From positions 186,001 to 250,000 of the forward strand of contig NZ_LR027850.1 of assembly GCF_900607235.1 (NCBI RefSeq): DNA of 64,000 nt, in the 5' to 3' direction. The position numbers and the translations under genes are program-made. The notes beneath the pieces are model-generated. The model saw only the letters and a list, made by a program, of their open reading frames with translations, searched no databases and was not told the DNA's origin. This document shows, in pieces, positions 17,342 through 26,466 of this stretch. Every line of letters starts with the position of its first letter. Within the stretch, counting starts at the first letter, position 1. The DNA comes from Olivibacter jilunii. Its GTDB lineage: Bacteria > Bacteroidota > Bacteroidia > Sphingobacteriales > Sphingobacteriaceae.

Positions 17342-18985
17342 ATGAATAACATCGATTATGTAGTAATGGCTGTATTTGCCCTTCTGATTTTATGTATTGG
17401 AATGGTGTTTACTTATTCAGGAAGTAAAAATACATCGACTTTTTTTGAAGCTGGGGGGCAAACACCGTGGTGGATTAATGGCCTCTCCTTATTTATTAGC
17501 TACTTTTCGGCTGGTACTTTTGTTGTATGGGGATCAATTGCTTATCAAGGAGGCTTCGTGGCTAATGGTATACAGTTAACCATGATGCTAGGTGGGTTGA
17601 TAACAGCAATTTTTATTGCTCATCGATGGAAGAAAACAGGTGCGCTTACTGCCGCAGAATACATCGGTGTCCGTTTCGGGGTAAAGACGCAACAATTTTA
17701 TACTACTTTAACGTTATTGTATAGCTTGTTTTCTGTGGCGGCTGTGTTATACCCAGTTGGGAAGATGGTAAATGTTGCTTCGGGGATTTCTATTGAAGCC
17801 AGCGTGCTTATTATTGGAGGTATTATTATTTTATACACAGCTGCGGGAGGACTTTGGGCCGTTTTGGTAACAGATGTGGTGCAATTTGTAGTTTTATCTG
17901 CCGCGGTATTAATTGTAATTCCACTGGCGCTAAAGGATGCAGGGGGTATCCAGACATTTGCCTCCAATGCTCCGGACCATTTTTTTGACTTTTTTAACAG
18001 TGAGTACAGTATAGGATTCTTTTTTGCTTTTCTTTTATATCAAACTATTTATATAGGAGGAAACTGGCCCTATGTGCAACGTTATACCAGTGTTTCCAAT
18101 GAGAAGAATGCGCGTAAGGTGGCGTTTTTATTTACAGGGTTATATTTGATCTGTCCGTTTATTTGGATGTTACCTCCCATGCTTTACCGTGTGATTAATC
18201 CCAATTTACAGGGCATAGAAGCGGAAGGAGCTTATATGATGATGGCACAAAAAGTGTTGCCTGCAGGCTTAGTGGGCTTGGTGCTTTCAGGAATGATTTC
18301 GGCTACGGCAAGCAAAGCAAACACTACACTGAATTTAGTTGCAGTGGTTTTTGCGAATGATGTTTATAAAAAAATTTTTTTTCCGAAGGCTTCTGACAAA
18401 ACCTTAGTATGGGTTGCAAGAGTCTTCACTGTGCTTTTTGGATTGCTGACAATGGTTATTGCTATTCTGATACCTAAAGTTGGCGGAATTGTTGAAATGG
18501 TATTGAGCACGGCGGCAATAGCGGGCGGTTCACTCTTCGCTCCCTTGATTTGGTCATTATTTTCTAAGAAACAGACCGCAAAATCGATTGTTTTTGCATC
18601 TATTGTCAGCTTAGTGGTAAGCATATGGATGAAAATAGGCGCACCATTTATTATGGGTATAAGGTTAGATCGCTTTCTGGAAACTTGCCTCGGAGTAGGT
18701 TTGCCCTTAGCTATTTTAGCACTATTTGAATTGATCAACCGAAAGCAACATTATGCGGCGTTTTCAAAAAAAGAGGAATCCATACATGAGTATAACGAGC
18801 GACAAGATTCTGTGAAGCAAAATATATTCGGTATAAAAGTTATTGCTTTTTCGATAACACTTGTTGGTTTTGGAATCGCTTTATTGGGAATAGGAGCTGA
18901 TGATGGTTTAGTAGCAGTGATTGTTGGTGCCGGAATTATGTTAGGAGGTGGTGCCATTTGGAAATCCATTTTAAGTGCTCAATGA
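17342..18985 (+). CDS. Sodium:solute symporter family (SSS) transporter
   Basis: About 547 residues with 13-14 hydrophobic segments, the usual SSS (SGLT-like) size. Early segments carry the family residues GGQTPWWINGLSLFISYFSAGTFV and a central GLVGLVLSGMISATASKANTTLN block. ATG 17342 follows a GTG at 17339; either could start translation. It lies 31 nt after the FAD oxidoreductase and ends the operon, converging with hrpB 42 nt away. The likely job is inner-membrane uptake of the monosaccharide or uronate released by the PUL, driven by sodium. Confidence 0.92.
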   Translation: MNNIDYVVMAVFALLILCIGMVFTYSGSKNTSTFFEAGGQTPWWINGLSLFISYFSAGTFVVWGSIAYQGGFVANGIQLTMMLGGLITAIFIAHRWKKTGALTAAEYIGVRFGVKTQQFYTTLTLLYSLFSVAAVLYPVGKMVNVASGISIEASVLIIGGIIILYTAAGGLWAVLVTDVVQFVVLSAAVLIVIPLALKDAGGIQTFASNAPDHFFDFFNSEYSIGFFFAFLLYQTIYIGGNWPYVQRYTSVSNEKNARKVAFLFTGLYLICPFIWMLPPMLYRVINPNLQGIEAEGAYMMMAQKVLPAGLVGLVLSGMISATASKANTTLNLVAVVFANDVYKKIFFPKASDKTLVWVARVFTVLFGLLTMVIAILIPKVGGIVEMVLSTAAIAGGSLFAPLIWSLFSKKQTAKSIVFASIVSLVVSIWMKIGAPFIMGIRLDRFLETCLGVGLPLAILALFELINRKQHYAAFSKKEESIHEYNERQDSVKQNIFGIKVIAFSITLVGFGIALLGIGADDGLVAVIVGAGIMLGGGAIWKSILSAQ

Positions 18986-19027
18986 AATTTTATGCAAATT
19001 ACCATGGTAGAAAATAGATAGCTAAAC

Positions 19028-21520
19028 TCAAGGGTACATTCGCTTATTGACGCCTCGCGCGGCCGGCGCATCTATTGGATTTTCAGGCCAGGCATGTTTG
19101 GGGTATCTTCTTTTAAGCTCTTTTCGGACTTCAAAGTAAGCATTGCTCCAGAAGCTTTTTAAATCCGCAGTTATTTGAACAAGTTTAAAACCGGGAGAAA
19201 GCAGATGAAGGGATACGGGCGTTTTTCCGTCATTGATGGTAGGCGTTTCGAGTAGACCAAAAACTTCTTGCAAACGCACTGCCAAGATTGGCGACTCGCC
19301 ATTTGGTAAATAGCGAAGCCTAATCTGAGATCCACTGGGCACTGTAAGCTTGGTTGGTGCCAGTTTTTCCAGCTTTCTTTGCAGCTCAAAGGGAAGCCAA
19401 TGGACCAATATCGAAATTAGGTCCAACTTTTTCAAATCCTCTGCTTTTCGGCACTTAGTAAGATAGGGCGCTAGCCATTCTTCTACGCAATTAAGCAAGC
19501 TATCGGTATCAGCTTTAGGCCAATATGCTTTCTGATCCCAGAATTTCAAGCTCATTACGCGATTCTGCCATTGTTCAACCTCCGTCGTATAGTTAAGTAA
19601 ATGTAGCCCTTCTTTCTTTATTACCTTTAAAAGCACTTCGGTAACCAGATCGGGGGGGATTTGCTGTAATGGCCTTGTCTGAACGATTAGGTTGTCGATT
19701 TTCCATTCTTCTCTTGCAAGAAAAGCCCCGTTATTTGAATCCCACTGAATGTTTGTATCGTGTGTTGTCAAAGGAAAAACATCTTCTTTCTTTAGTGGAG
19801 CGGCAAGAAATACCTTGCCCTCTCCTCCTCGAAAATCAATATGGGCTATGACCAAAAAGTCTTCGTTACATAAGCTATCACTTAGAAGGAGTGTTGCCTT
19901 CCGTCCATTGGCCATGAAGAAGCGGTTGCTGCCCTGCTCTATCTTGCGGGCAATGCGATCGGGATAAGCATAGGCCACAAGGCATCCACTAACGTAAGGA
20001 TCGGGATCGTCATTGTTCTCTTCAATACCAAATAGCTTTCTATAATAGGCGGCAATCTTAATCACTTTGGAGAAAGACTGATGATACATACGGTTTTTTC
20101 TCGCTCTTCTTAATGCTTCAATTCGCAAATTTAAATCGGTTTCAATCGTATTACTTAGGGGATCGCGTTCTTCCAAAAGGGCAGCAATATCTGTTGCTAA
20201 GTGCAAATGTAATTTTTCGGATGCTGCTGCGGATAGCACATGCGCTAACCTGGGATGGCATGGTAAACGATGTATCATTTTGCCATGAGCGCTTATCTTT
20301 CCATCCATGATGGCCTCGATACGAGTTAAGATCTTTTGTGCTTGCAGAAATCGTTCGAGCGGCGGTGGTGTTAACCATTTTAACTGGTCCACAGATGAAA
20401 TCCCCCACTTGAACAGTTCTAAGGTTAAAGGCATCAAATCCGCATCGATAATTTCCGGATTGCGATAGGTTTTCATTTTAGCCTCTTGTGTTTTAGACCA
20501 CATGCGATAACAAGTTCCAGGGCCAAGTCTACCGGCCCTACCACTTCGCTGGATTGCTGAGTCGAGGCTAATACTAACCGTTTGTAAGCTTGACAAATTA
20601 GTTTTAGCGTCGAATATTGCTTGGCGCGTAAAGCCACTATCAATGACGACGCGAACGCCTTCGATCGTGAGGCTGGTCTCGGCAATGGAGGTTGCCAGGA
20701 TGACTTTCCGACCACCTTTTTCATCGGGGAGGATGGCTCTTTGTTGTGCTGCTATTGAGAGCTGCCCATATAAGCAATGGATAATTGCAGTTGTCTTTTT
20801 TATTTTCAAGAGATCTTTACATCGGTTAATCGCCGCCTGTCCAGGAAGAAAGACAAGTATGTCTCCGATGGTTTCATGAAGTGCTCGCAATATAGTTTGA
20901 ACACATAAAGACGGAAGACTTTCCAAGTTTTGCTCTCCTGTATAGATAATATCTATCGGATGTGTTCTCGAAGGACATTCAATAGTTGGAGCTTTTAATA
21001 ACTGTGCCAGGTTAGGTAAATCGAGCGTTGCCGACATTACCAGTAATCGCAAATCGGGGCGTAAGATTTCTTGCGTTTCCAGACAGAGTGTTAACGCAGT
21101 ATCGGCATGAATACTTCTTTCGTGAAATTCATCAAAAATAATTAAACCAAATGCTTCGAGGGCATTATCATCTTGTATCATGCGCGTCAAAATACCTTCG
21201 GTTACCACTTCTATCCGTGTGCTATTGCTTACTTTATGTTCAAATCGAATCCGATAACCTATGGTTTTTCCTATATCTTCATCTAATAGAGATGCCATTC
21301 TCCCTGCGATCGCGATTGCAGCTAAACGACGGGGTTCCAGTAATAGAATTTTTTTGCCTTTGAGCCATGGTTCATCCAATAAACGCAAAGGAAGCAAGGT
21401 GCTTTTTCCTGCCCCCGGAGAAGCGCTAACCAATAAATTGGGGTGTTTTTTTAATGAATCCTGAACTTTTGAAAGGATTTGCTGAATGGGTAGTTGTGGC
21501 TCCTCTAAAATAGATAACAT
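19028..21520 (-). CDS. hrpB: ATP-dependent DExH helicase HrpB
   Basis: About 830 residues, the normal HrpB length. Helicase motifs are visible in order: Walker A SASPGAGKSTLLP, TEGILTRM, the DExH box IIFDEFHERS, MSATLD, LVFLPGQ-like ILVFLPG, ATSIAETSLTIEG and QRSGRAGRLGPG. The C-terminal HrpB-specific region is present, ending in AWPENP. I choose ATG 21520 because the longer frame begins with a TTG three codons upstream. HrpB is a widespread DEAH-box RNA helicase of poorly defined role. It is not functionally linked to the PUL, with which it converges. Confidence 0.95.
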   Translation of the reverse strand: MLSILEEPQLPIQQILSKVQDSLKKHPNLLVSASPGAGKSTLLPLRLLDEPWLKGKKILLLEPRRLAAIAIAGRMASLLDEDIGKTIGYRIRFEHKVSNSTRIEVVTEGILTRMIQDDNALEAFGLIIFDEFHERSIHADTALTLCLETQEILRPDLRLLVMSATLDLPNLAQLLKAPTIECPSRTHPIDIIYTGEQNLESLPSLCVQTILRALHETIGDILVFLPGQAAINRCKDLLKIKKTTAIIHCLYGQLSIAAQQRAILPDEKGGRKVILATSIAETSLTIEGVRVVIDSGFTRQAIFDAKTNLSSLQTVSISLDSAIQRSGRAGRLGPGTCYRMWSKTQEAKMKTYRNPEIIDADLMPLTLELFKWGISSVDQLKWLTPPPLERFLQAQKILTRIEAIMDGKISAHGKMIHRLPCHPRLAHVLSAAASEKLHLHLATDIAALLEERDPLSNTIETDLNLRIEALRRARKNRMYHQSFSKVIKIAAYYRKLFGIEENNDDPDPYVSGCLVAYAYPDRIARKIEQGSNRFFMANGRKATLLLSDSLCNEDFLVIAHIDFRGGEGKVFLAAPLKKEDVFPLTTHDTNIQWDSNNGAFLAREEWKIDNLIVQTRPLQQIPPDLVTEVLLKVIKKEGLHLLNYTTEVEQWQNRVMSLKFWDQKAYWPKADTDSLLNCVEEWLAPYLTKCRKAEDLKKLDLISILVHWLPFELQRKLEKLAPTKLTVPSGSQIRLRYLPNGESPILAVRLQEVFGLLETPTINDGKTPVSLHLLSPGFKLVQITADLKSFWSNAYFEVRKELKRRYPKHAWPENPIDAPAARGVNKRMYP

Positions 21521-21564
21521 GGAGGTCAAACTTACGGAATAGATTCGGAATGATCAATGCTATC

Positions 21565-22692
21565 TTATTGGCTAAGTGGTGCGTCTTGTTCTACCATTGA
21601 ATGTAATTTCTTTTTTTGAAGAGGCTGGTTTTTATATAAATTGGTAGTGCTTCGCCAGATCCATTCAAGCGGGCCAAAGCTGAATTTTTTGAACCAATAA
21701 ATCGAAAAAATGATTTGTGCAAAATAGAATAAGTTGGCTAATATGATAATGGAAAGCAATTCTCCATTTTTTACTTGTTTATAGCCAAATTCAAAGAGAA
21801 GAAAGAAGAAAAAAGTTTGTAATACATAATTCGTTAAACCCATGCGGCCTAAATTTTCCAAGGCTGACCAAAAAAGCCGCCATTTTTTTCTGTACCAATA
21901 AAGTAAACAGATGCCGCCGATGTAGCAGAATGAAAGCCATAGACTTTTTAAGGCACTCAACGTAGCTGTATAATATAACGTACTGCCAATAATTAAAAAC
22001 ACGCCAAGTGCAAGCGACCACAGAAGTAAGGATTTTTTTAATAGCTCAGTACGAAAACCCTTAGCATTAAATAGATCAACTGTACCGGCCCAGTAACCAA
22101 GATAGAATAAGCTAAGAATCATCAGGAAATGACCGGACGATAATTGATGGATAATACGTTGCGAGAAGCCTAAATTGGCTATTAAGGACATGGAAGAAGA
22201 ACTTTTAATATGATGGCCGAATTCGGAAGATAAGCAAGCTGCAACAACTAAAATTGCTATTATGAATAGAAGATGTCTTTGATTCAGATGTCTAACAGGA
22301 ATAAGTAACAAACCGATAATGGCGTAGATATGCAATATATCAAAAGCATAAAATTGATTATGCAGTAAACCAATAATAAATAAAACAAACAGCCTCCATA
22401 TAAACTTGATTGTAAATGGCTGACCCTTTCTTTTAGCATTTCTAAATTGGATATAAAAGCTTAAGCCGAATAAGAAGGAAAATATTAAGTAAAATTTTCT
22501 TTCTACGAAAAAACTTAAGAAACTCTTGATTAAAAGGTCCGTTTCATTGCCGATTTTTTTTCCTTCGGATTGTAATTCAAGAAGATATATAGATGCCGCG
22601 TGAGCAAGGATAATTCCGTACAAGGCAAATCCCCGGAGAATATCGAGGATGGAAATTCGTGGTGAGTCAGTTTTTAATAAGGTATCGGCCAT
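21565..22692 (-). CDS. DUF418-family integral membrane protein
   Basis: About 375 residues from ATG 22692 (MADTLLKT). The longer frame adds 37 residues of non-conserved sequence, so I reject the start at 22803. The N-terminal RISILDILRGFALYGIILAHA is the hallmark of DUF418 and related acyltransferase-3-like membrane proteins. About ten hydrophobic segments follow, with the C-terminal GPLEWIWR motif characteristic of the family. The function is unknown. It lies downstream of nothing obvious and is followed by hrpB in the same orientation, 44 nt on. Confidence 0.88.
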   Translation of the reverse strand: MADTLLKTDSPRISILDILRGFALYGIILAHAASIYLLELQSEGKKIGNETDLLIKSFLSFFVERKFYLIFSFLFGLSFYIQFRNAKRKGQPFTIKFIWRLFVLFIIGLLHNQFYAFDILHIYAIIGLLLIPVRHLNQRHLLFIIAILVVAACLSSEFGHHIKSSSSMSLIANLGFSQRIIHQLSSGHFLMILSLFYLGYWAGTVDLFNAKGFRTELLKKSLLLWSLALGVFLIIGSTLYYTATLSALKSLWLSFCYIGGICLLYWYRKKWRLFWSALENLGRMGLTNYVLQTFFFFLLFEFGYKQVKNGELLSIIILANLFYFAQIIFSIYWFKKFSFGPLEWIWRSTTNLYKNQPLQKKKLHSMVEQDAPLSQ

Positions 22693-22881
22693 GGTAATAC
22701 AAAGGTAAGCTGGAGACCCAATTAATGGAGACCATGGATACGAACTGATATAAAAACGGGCAATTATACGAAAGGGTGGGAAGTGTTGATTATTTATGTA
22801 CAACGCTTACAAAGATAAGTGGCGGAAAGCAAGTACAATATACTGATGCGGAAATCGTTTATGTTGATGAGGAGAACAGTG

Positions 22882-23616
22882 ATGTTTAATTTGTTTAGAC
22901 GAAGTGGACATGCGAGTCTAGAGTGGGTTGAAGTTGATATACATTCACACCTATTGCCAGGCATCGATGATGGGGCGCCAAATGTTTCGGTATCGCTGCT
23001 GTTGCTAAAAAAACTTTTGTCTCTTGGTTTAAAATCGTTCATATTAACGCCCCATATATATGATGAGGTATTTCCTAATACGAAGGAGACAATTGATTAT
23101 GCTCACGAGAGGTTCTATGCTGAAATGGAACGAGCCGGTTTAGCAGATATATATACCCATTCATCTGCGGAATACATGCTTGGCGAGAAATTTGAAGCGC
23201 TCTTAGAAGAGCAGTGTTTAAGACCATTTCCAACCAATCATTTACTGGTTGAAATGCCATGGTCGGCCGAACCGATTGCGTTGGAACAGATAGTAAGTCG
23301 CATTATCGCAAATGGGTATATCCCAATCATCGCGCATCCCGAACGTTACAATTTTTATTCATCGCAAACAAGGAAGTACCATGAATTAAAAGAGATGGGG
23401 TGTTTGTTGCAGTTGAACTTACTTTCTCCAATAGGTTACTATGGAAAACAAGTTACAATAACAACGCAATATCTTATTAATAAAAATATGTATGACTTTT
23501 TAGGAACTGATTTGCATCACCATCAGCAATTAACTAAAATAATCAGCTATGTAAAAAGTGGACGCGCTTATAAGGAGTTAGGGCATTTATCTATAAAAAA
23601 CGCTGAATTGCTATAG
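22882..23616 (+). CDS. CpsB/CapC-type PHP-family tyrosine-protein phosphatase
   Basis: About 244 residues from ATG 22882, chosen because AGGAGA lies 8-13 nt upstream and the conserved domain begins soon after. Metal-binding motifs of the PHP fold are clear: DIHSHLLPGIDDG, TPHIYDE, the glutamate in SAEYMLGE, IIAHPERY and FLGTDLHHH. In Gram-positive and Bacteroidota capsule systems this enzyme dephosphorylates the tyrosine-rich tail of the bacterial tyrosine kinase. The matching kinase here is the Wzc-like protein at 47-49 kb, so the pair is split by about 24 kb. Confidence 0.93.
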   Translation: MFNLFRRSGHASLEWVEVDIHSHLLPGIDDGAPNVSVSLLLLKKLLSLGLKSFILTPHIYDEVFPNTKETIDYAHERFYAEMERAGLADIYTHSSAEYMLGEKFEALLEEQCLRPFPTNHLLVEMPWSAEPIALEQIVSRIIANGYIPIIAHPERYNFYSSQTRKYHELKEMGCLLQLNLLSPIGYYGKQVTITTQYLINKNMYDFLGTDLHHHQQLTKIISYVKSGRAYKELGHLSIKNAELL

Positions 23617-23636
23617 TCGATCATGCTACCTTTCGT

Positions 23637-23783
23637 TTAACGGTTGGTATATTGGATAATAGTACTCAAAAGCGGTCCGTTTGTATACAATTTACGGACA
23701 TTGCGTTTAAAAAAAATATTATTTATCCGATATTCACCCCGATAAATTTCCTGGCGAAATCGTTTACGTTTGCGAGTCGTCAA
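23637..23783 (-). CDS. Possible 48-residue basic protein (uncertain)
   Basis: The minus strand carries a TTG-started frame preceded by AAAGGA at a plausible distance. It encodes a strongly basic peptide beginning TTRKRKRFRQEIYRGEYR and ending in IIQYTNR. It lies in the gap before the nucleotidyltransferase gene, divergent from it. No family was recognised. It may be chance; codon use cannot be judged at this length. Confidence 0.25.
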   Translation of the reverse strand: MTTRKRKRFRQEIYRGEYRINNIFFKRNVRKLYTNGPLLSTIIQYTNR

Positions 23784-23821
23784 TATTAGTTCCTTTAAAA
23801 ATTGATTTAAATTAATAGCAA

Positions 23822-24739
23822 ATGAAACCGACTTTAGTAATCTTAGCCGCTGGAATGGCGAGCCGCTATGGTGGAAACAAACAAATTGATGGTTTTGGAC
23901 CGAATAACGAAACAATTTTGGAATATTCTATTTTTGATGCCATACGTGCCGGATTTGGAAAAGTATGTTTCATCATTAGGAAAGAACATCAAACTGTATT
24001 TGAAGAGAAGTTTGCAAAGGCCCTGAAAGGCCAAATGGAAGTTGATTATGCATTTCAAGAGCCTCAATTGGCAGAATACGGTTTTAATGAGTATATTGAG
24101 CGCACTAAACCTTGGGGAACCGGACATGCGCTGTTGGCTGCAAGAAATGTAGTTAAAGAAAATTTTTGTGTGATTAATGCGGATGATTTTTATAGTCTTA
24201 TAGCTTTTCGGCGAATGGCGGCTTTTCTGGCAGATGAAGCTAAAGATGATTACTTTGCGCTATTAGGGTATAAGATTGACAAAACTTTATCGGATAGTGG
24301 CCCTGTAACGAGAGGGGTTTGTGCCATATCAGATTCAAGTGAATTGAAAAGGTTGGATGAGCGAGCAAAGGTTTACAGAAATTCTGAAGGTGAAATCGAG
24401 TTTGTTCAGCACGATGGGACACCTGGCAAGTTAAATGTCGACGATCTTGTTTCAATGAATTTTTGGGGTTTTACTCCAGCGATATTTTCGTTACTTGAGC
24501 CTTTGTTTGTTACTTTTGTACGTGAAAATATAGCGGATCCGAAAGCCGAATTTCTCATACCGGAGGCAGCGCAGATCTTGCTACAGAAAGGACAGGCAAG
24601 CTTTCGGGTGATCCCTATTGACGCCCCGTGCTTTGGAGTAACGTATCAAGAAGATAAACCGTTGGTTAAAAACGAACTGTCTGATTTAGTTGAGAAAGGG
24701 GTTTATCCTAAGTACTTATGGAAAGAGGTAGCTGTTTAG
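23822..24739 (+). CDS. NDP-sugar nucleotidyltransferase-like protein
   Basis: 305 residues of the NTP_transferase (GT-A-like) fold. The signature LAAGMASRYGGNKQID lies at residues 8-23, and the metal-binding NADDFYS motif near residue 119. WGTGHALLAARNVV follows the usual nucleotide-binding pattern. It would couple a sugar phosphate to a nucleotide, but the sugar cannot be read from the motifs. It precedes manC by about 30 nt, so both likely form one unit supplying activated sugars for the EPS. Confidence 0.85.
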   Translation: MKPTLVILAAGMASRYGGNKQIDGFGPNNETILEYSIFDAIRAGFGKVCFIIRKEHQTVFEEKFAKALKGQMEVDYAFQEPQLAEYGFNEYIERTKPWGTGHALLAARNVVKENFCVINADDFYSLIAFRRMAAFLADEAKDDYFALLGYKIDKTLSDSGPVTRGVCAISDSSELKRLDERAKVYRNSEGEIEFVQHDGTPGKLNVDDLVSMNFWGFTPAIFSLLEPLFVTFVRENIADPKAEFLIPEAAQILLQKGQASFRVIPIDAPCFGVTYQEDKPLVKNELSDLVEKGVYPKYLWKEVAV

Positions 24740-24770
24740 CATTTTTTTGCGCAGTTATAAAAAATTATAT

Positions 24771-25865
24771 ATGAATAAAAATCATTATGTTGTTATTATG
24801 GCCGGGGGCGTAGGTAGCCGTTTTTGGCCAGTTAGTAGAACATCACTTCCTAAACAGTTTATTGATGTGCTTGGGTTAGGTAAAACCTTAATTCAAAGTA
24901 CTTACGAGCGATTCAAGCAAATTGTTCCGGAGGACAATATTTATGTGCTAACAAACCATAAATATGTTGAATTGGTAAAAGAGCAGTTAGGGATTACCGA
25001 TGAGAACAGAATTATCGGTGAGCCGGCCATGCGCAATACGGCGCCTTGCATCGCCTATGCCTGTCATAAATTGCAAGCTTTAAACCCTAATGCAACACTC
25101 GTTATTGCCCCTTCTGATCATCTTATTCAAGATACGGAGCGTTTTCTGTCGGATATCAAAATGTCTCTGGAAGCAGCGGAAAACAGCGAAGCGTTGATTA
25201 CCCTAGGAATAAAGCCGTCAAGACCGGATACGGGATATGGGTATATTCAAATTAGCGACGAGACGCTTGCCGGATTTTCAAACTTTAACAAAGTCGCTTC
25301 CTTTAGAGAGAAACCCGTTTTACAAGTAGCGCAAGAATATGTTTCGAGTGGTAAGTACCTCTGGAATGCAGGTATTTTCATTTGGAATGTGCAATCTATT
25401 CTTGCTGAATTGCAAAAGTATGAGGAAAAGTTAAATGCAGTATTTATGGCTGGATATGGAAAATACAATACACCGGAAGAAAAAGCTTTTTTGGAAGCGT
25501 ATTATCCGGCATGTGAGAATATATCCATTGATTATGCAATCATGGAAAAAAGCGAACGGGTTTATGTCCTGCCTGTAGATTTTGGCTGGTCTGACTTAGG
25601 AACATGGACGTCTGTTTATGGGTTAAGTCAACAGGATAATAGCGGCAATGTGCTTATACCAGACGCTAATAATGTGATTCTATACAACAGCAGCAATTGC
25701 ATGGTTAATGTGCCGAGTTATAAAAAGGTAGTTTTGAAAAATTTACATAATTATATTATAGTGGAGGCAAATGATACGTTGATGATTTGTCCGATCGATA
25801 GTGAACAAGAAGTAAAGCAAGTTGTTGCAGATGCGGCTAAGCAATTTGGTGAAAGTTATATCTAA
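24771..25865 (+). CDS. manC: Mannose-1-phosphate guanylyltransferase
   Basis: About 364 residues from ATG 24771 (MNKNHYVV); the longer frame adds eight non-conserved residues. The pyrophosphorylase signature MAGGVGSRFWPVSRTSLPKQF is intact, as are the FREKP motif and the WNAGIFIWN and DFGWSDLGTW blocks specific to GDP-mannose pyrophosphorylases. It makes GDP-mannose from mannose-1-phosphate and GTP. There is no C-terminal isomerase domain, so it is the monofunctional form. The product can feed GDP-fucose synthesis (Fcl at 35 kb). Confidence 0.95.
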   Translation: MNKNHYVVIMAGGVGSRFWPVSRTSLPKQFIDVLGLGKTLIQSTYERFKQIVPEDNIYVLTNHKYVELVKEQLGITDENRIIGEPAMRNTAPCIAYACHKLQALNPNATLVIAPSDHLIQDTERFLSDIKMSLEAAENSEALITLGIKPSRPDTGYGYIQISDETLAGFSNFNKVASFREKPVLQVAQEYVSSGKYLWNAGIFIWNVQSILAELQKYEEKLNAVFMAGYGKYNTPEEKAFLEAYYPACENISIDYAIMEKSERVYVLPVDFGWSDLGTWTSVYGLSQQDNSGNVLIPDANNVILYNSSNCMVNVPSYKKVVLKNLHNYIIVEANDTLMICPIDSEQEVKQVVADAAKQFGESYI

Positions 25866-25884
25866 ATATTCTTTGGATTCCATT

Positions 25885-26328
25885 ATGAAATGGGTATGGA
25901 GAGTGTGGTGCTTGCTGTATTTTATCATCTTATTCTATGTGGTTTTTTTTGCAGGAAGAAGGCCGAACCCCACATTTGAAAGCACTGATTCGCGACCATT
26001 ATTATTAATCCCATTTAAAATGAAGTGGTATTTATACAAACATGCAATCGATGTAAATAGTGTGTACCTCGACATATTGGGCAATATTGTAATGTTTGTT
26101 CCGCTACCACTTTTTCTTTATATAGTATGGAAGGTCAAGCGACCGCACACAATGTTTTGGATCGGTTTTATCGCGAGTTTTATAGTAGAGTTTACTCAGT
26201 ATATCACCGGTGTAGGGCTTGCCGATATCGATGATCTCGTATTCAATTCGCTTGGAGTTCTTTGCGGAGTAACTATAATTGACGGCATAAAGCGAACAGC
26301 CTTTGAAACTGAAAGATCTAATAATTGA
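25885..26328 (+). CDS. VanZ-like membrane protein
   Basis: About 147 residues from ATG 25885 (MKWVWRVW), 19 nt after manC; the longer frame would overlap manC. Four hydrophobic segments are visible, with the VanZ-family pattern DILGNIVMFVPLPLFLY, FIVEFTQYITG and ADIDDLVFNSLGVLCG. The family includes a teicoplanin-resistance accessory protein, but most members have unknown roles. The location between manC and ugd suggests a link to the cell surface rather than antibiotic resistance. Confidence 0.88.
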   Translation: MKWVWRVWCLLYFIILFYVVFFAGRRPNPTFESTDSRPLLLIPFKMKWYLYKHAIDVNSVYLDILGNIVMFVPLPLFLYIVWKVKRPHTMFWIGFIASFIVEFTQYITGVGLADIDDLVFNSLGVLCGVTIIDGIKRTAFETERSNN

Positions 26329-26384
26329 AAAGGAGGCTAAACACCGCATCTCTCTGTTCAAGATTCGTGAAAGAAATGTAACGC

Positions 26385-26412
26385 TTTGAGATTTTGTCAT
26401 TGTTTATTTTTG
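26385..26412 (+). promoter_or_regulatory. Candidate promoter for the UDP-glucose dehydrogenase gene
   Basis: TATTTTTG at 26405-26412 is a perfect TAnnTTTG -7 element. A TTTG at 26385-26388 could be the -33 element, although the 16-nt spacing is short. Transcription would begin about 45 nt before ATG 26467. Confidence 0.35.
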
Positions 26413-26466
26413 TAACGCACGGCACATAAAAAACATTTAGTTTATAATTTGAATTTATCCTTAAAA

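Noticed and set aside
18364-18738. Minus-strand frame of 124 codons opposite the symporter
   Set aside because: Antisense within an intact transporter gene, with no recognisable motif.
22693-22803. Longer N-terminus of the DUF418 protein
   Set aside because: The added 37 residues lack coding character and the conserved N-terminal motif begins just after ATG 22692.
25885-26328. VanZ-like gene as evidence of glycopeptide resistance
   Set aside because: No vanS/R/H/A/X genes nearby; VanZ-like proteins are widespread and the gene lies among sugar-nucleotide genes.
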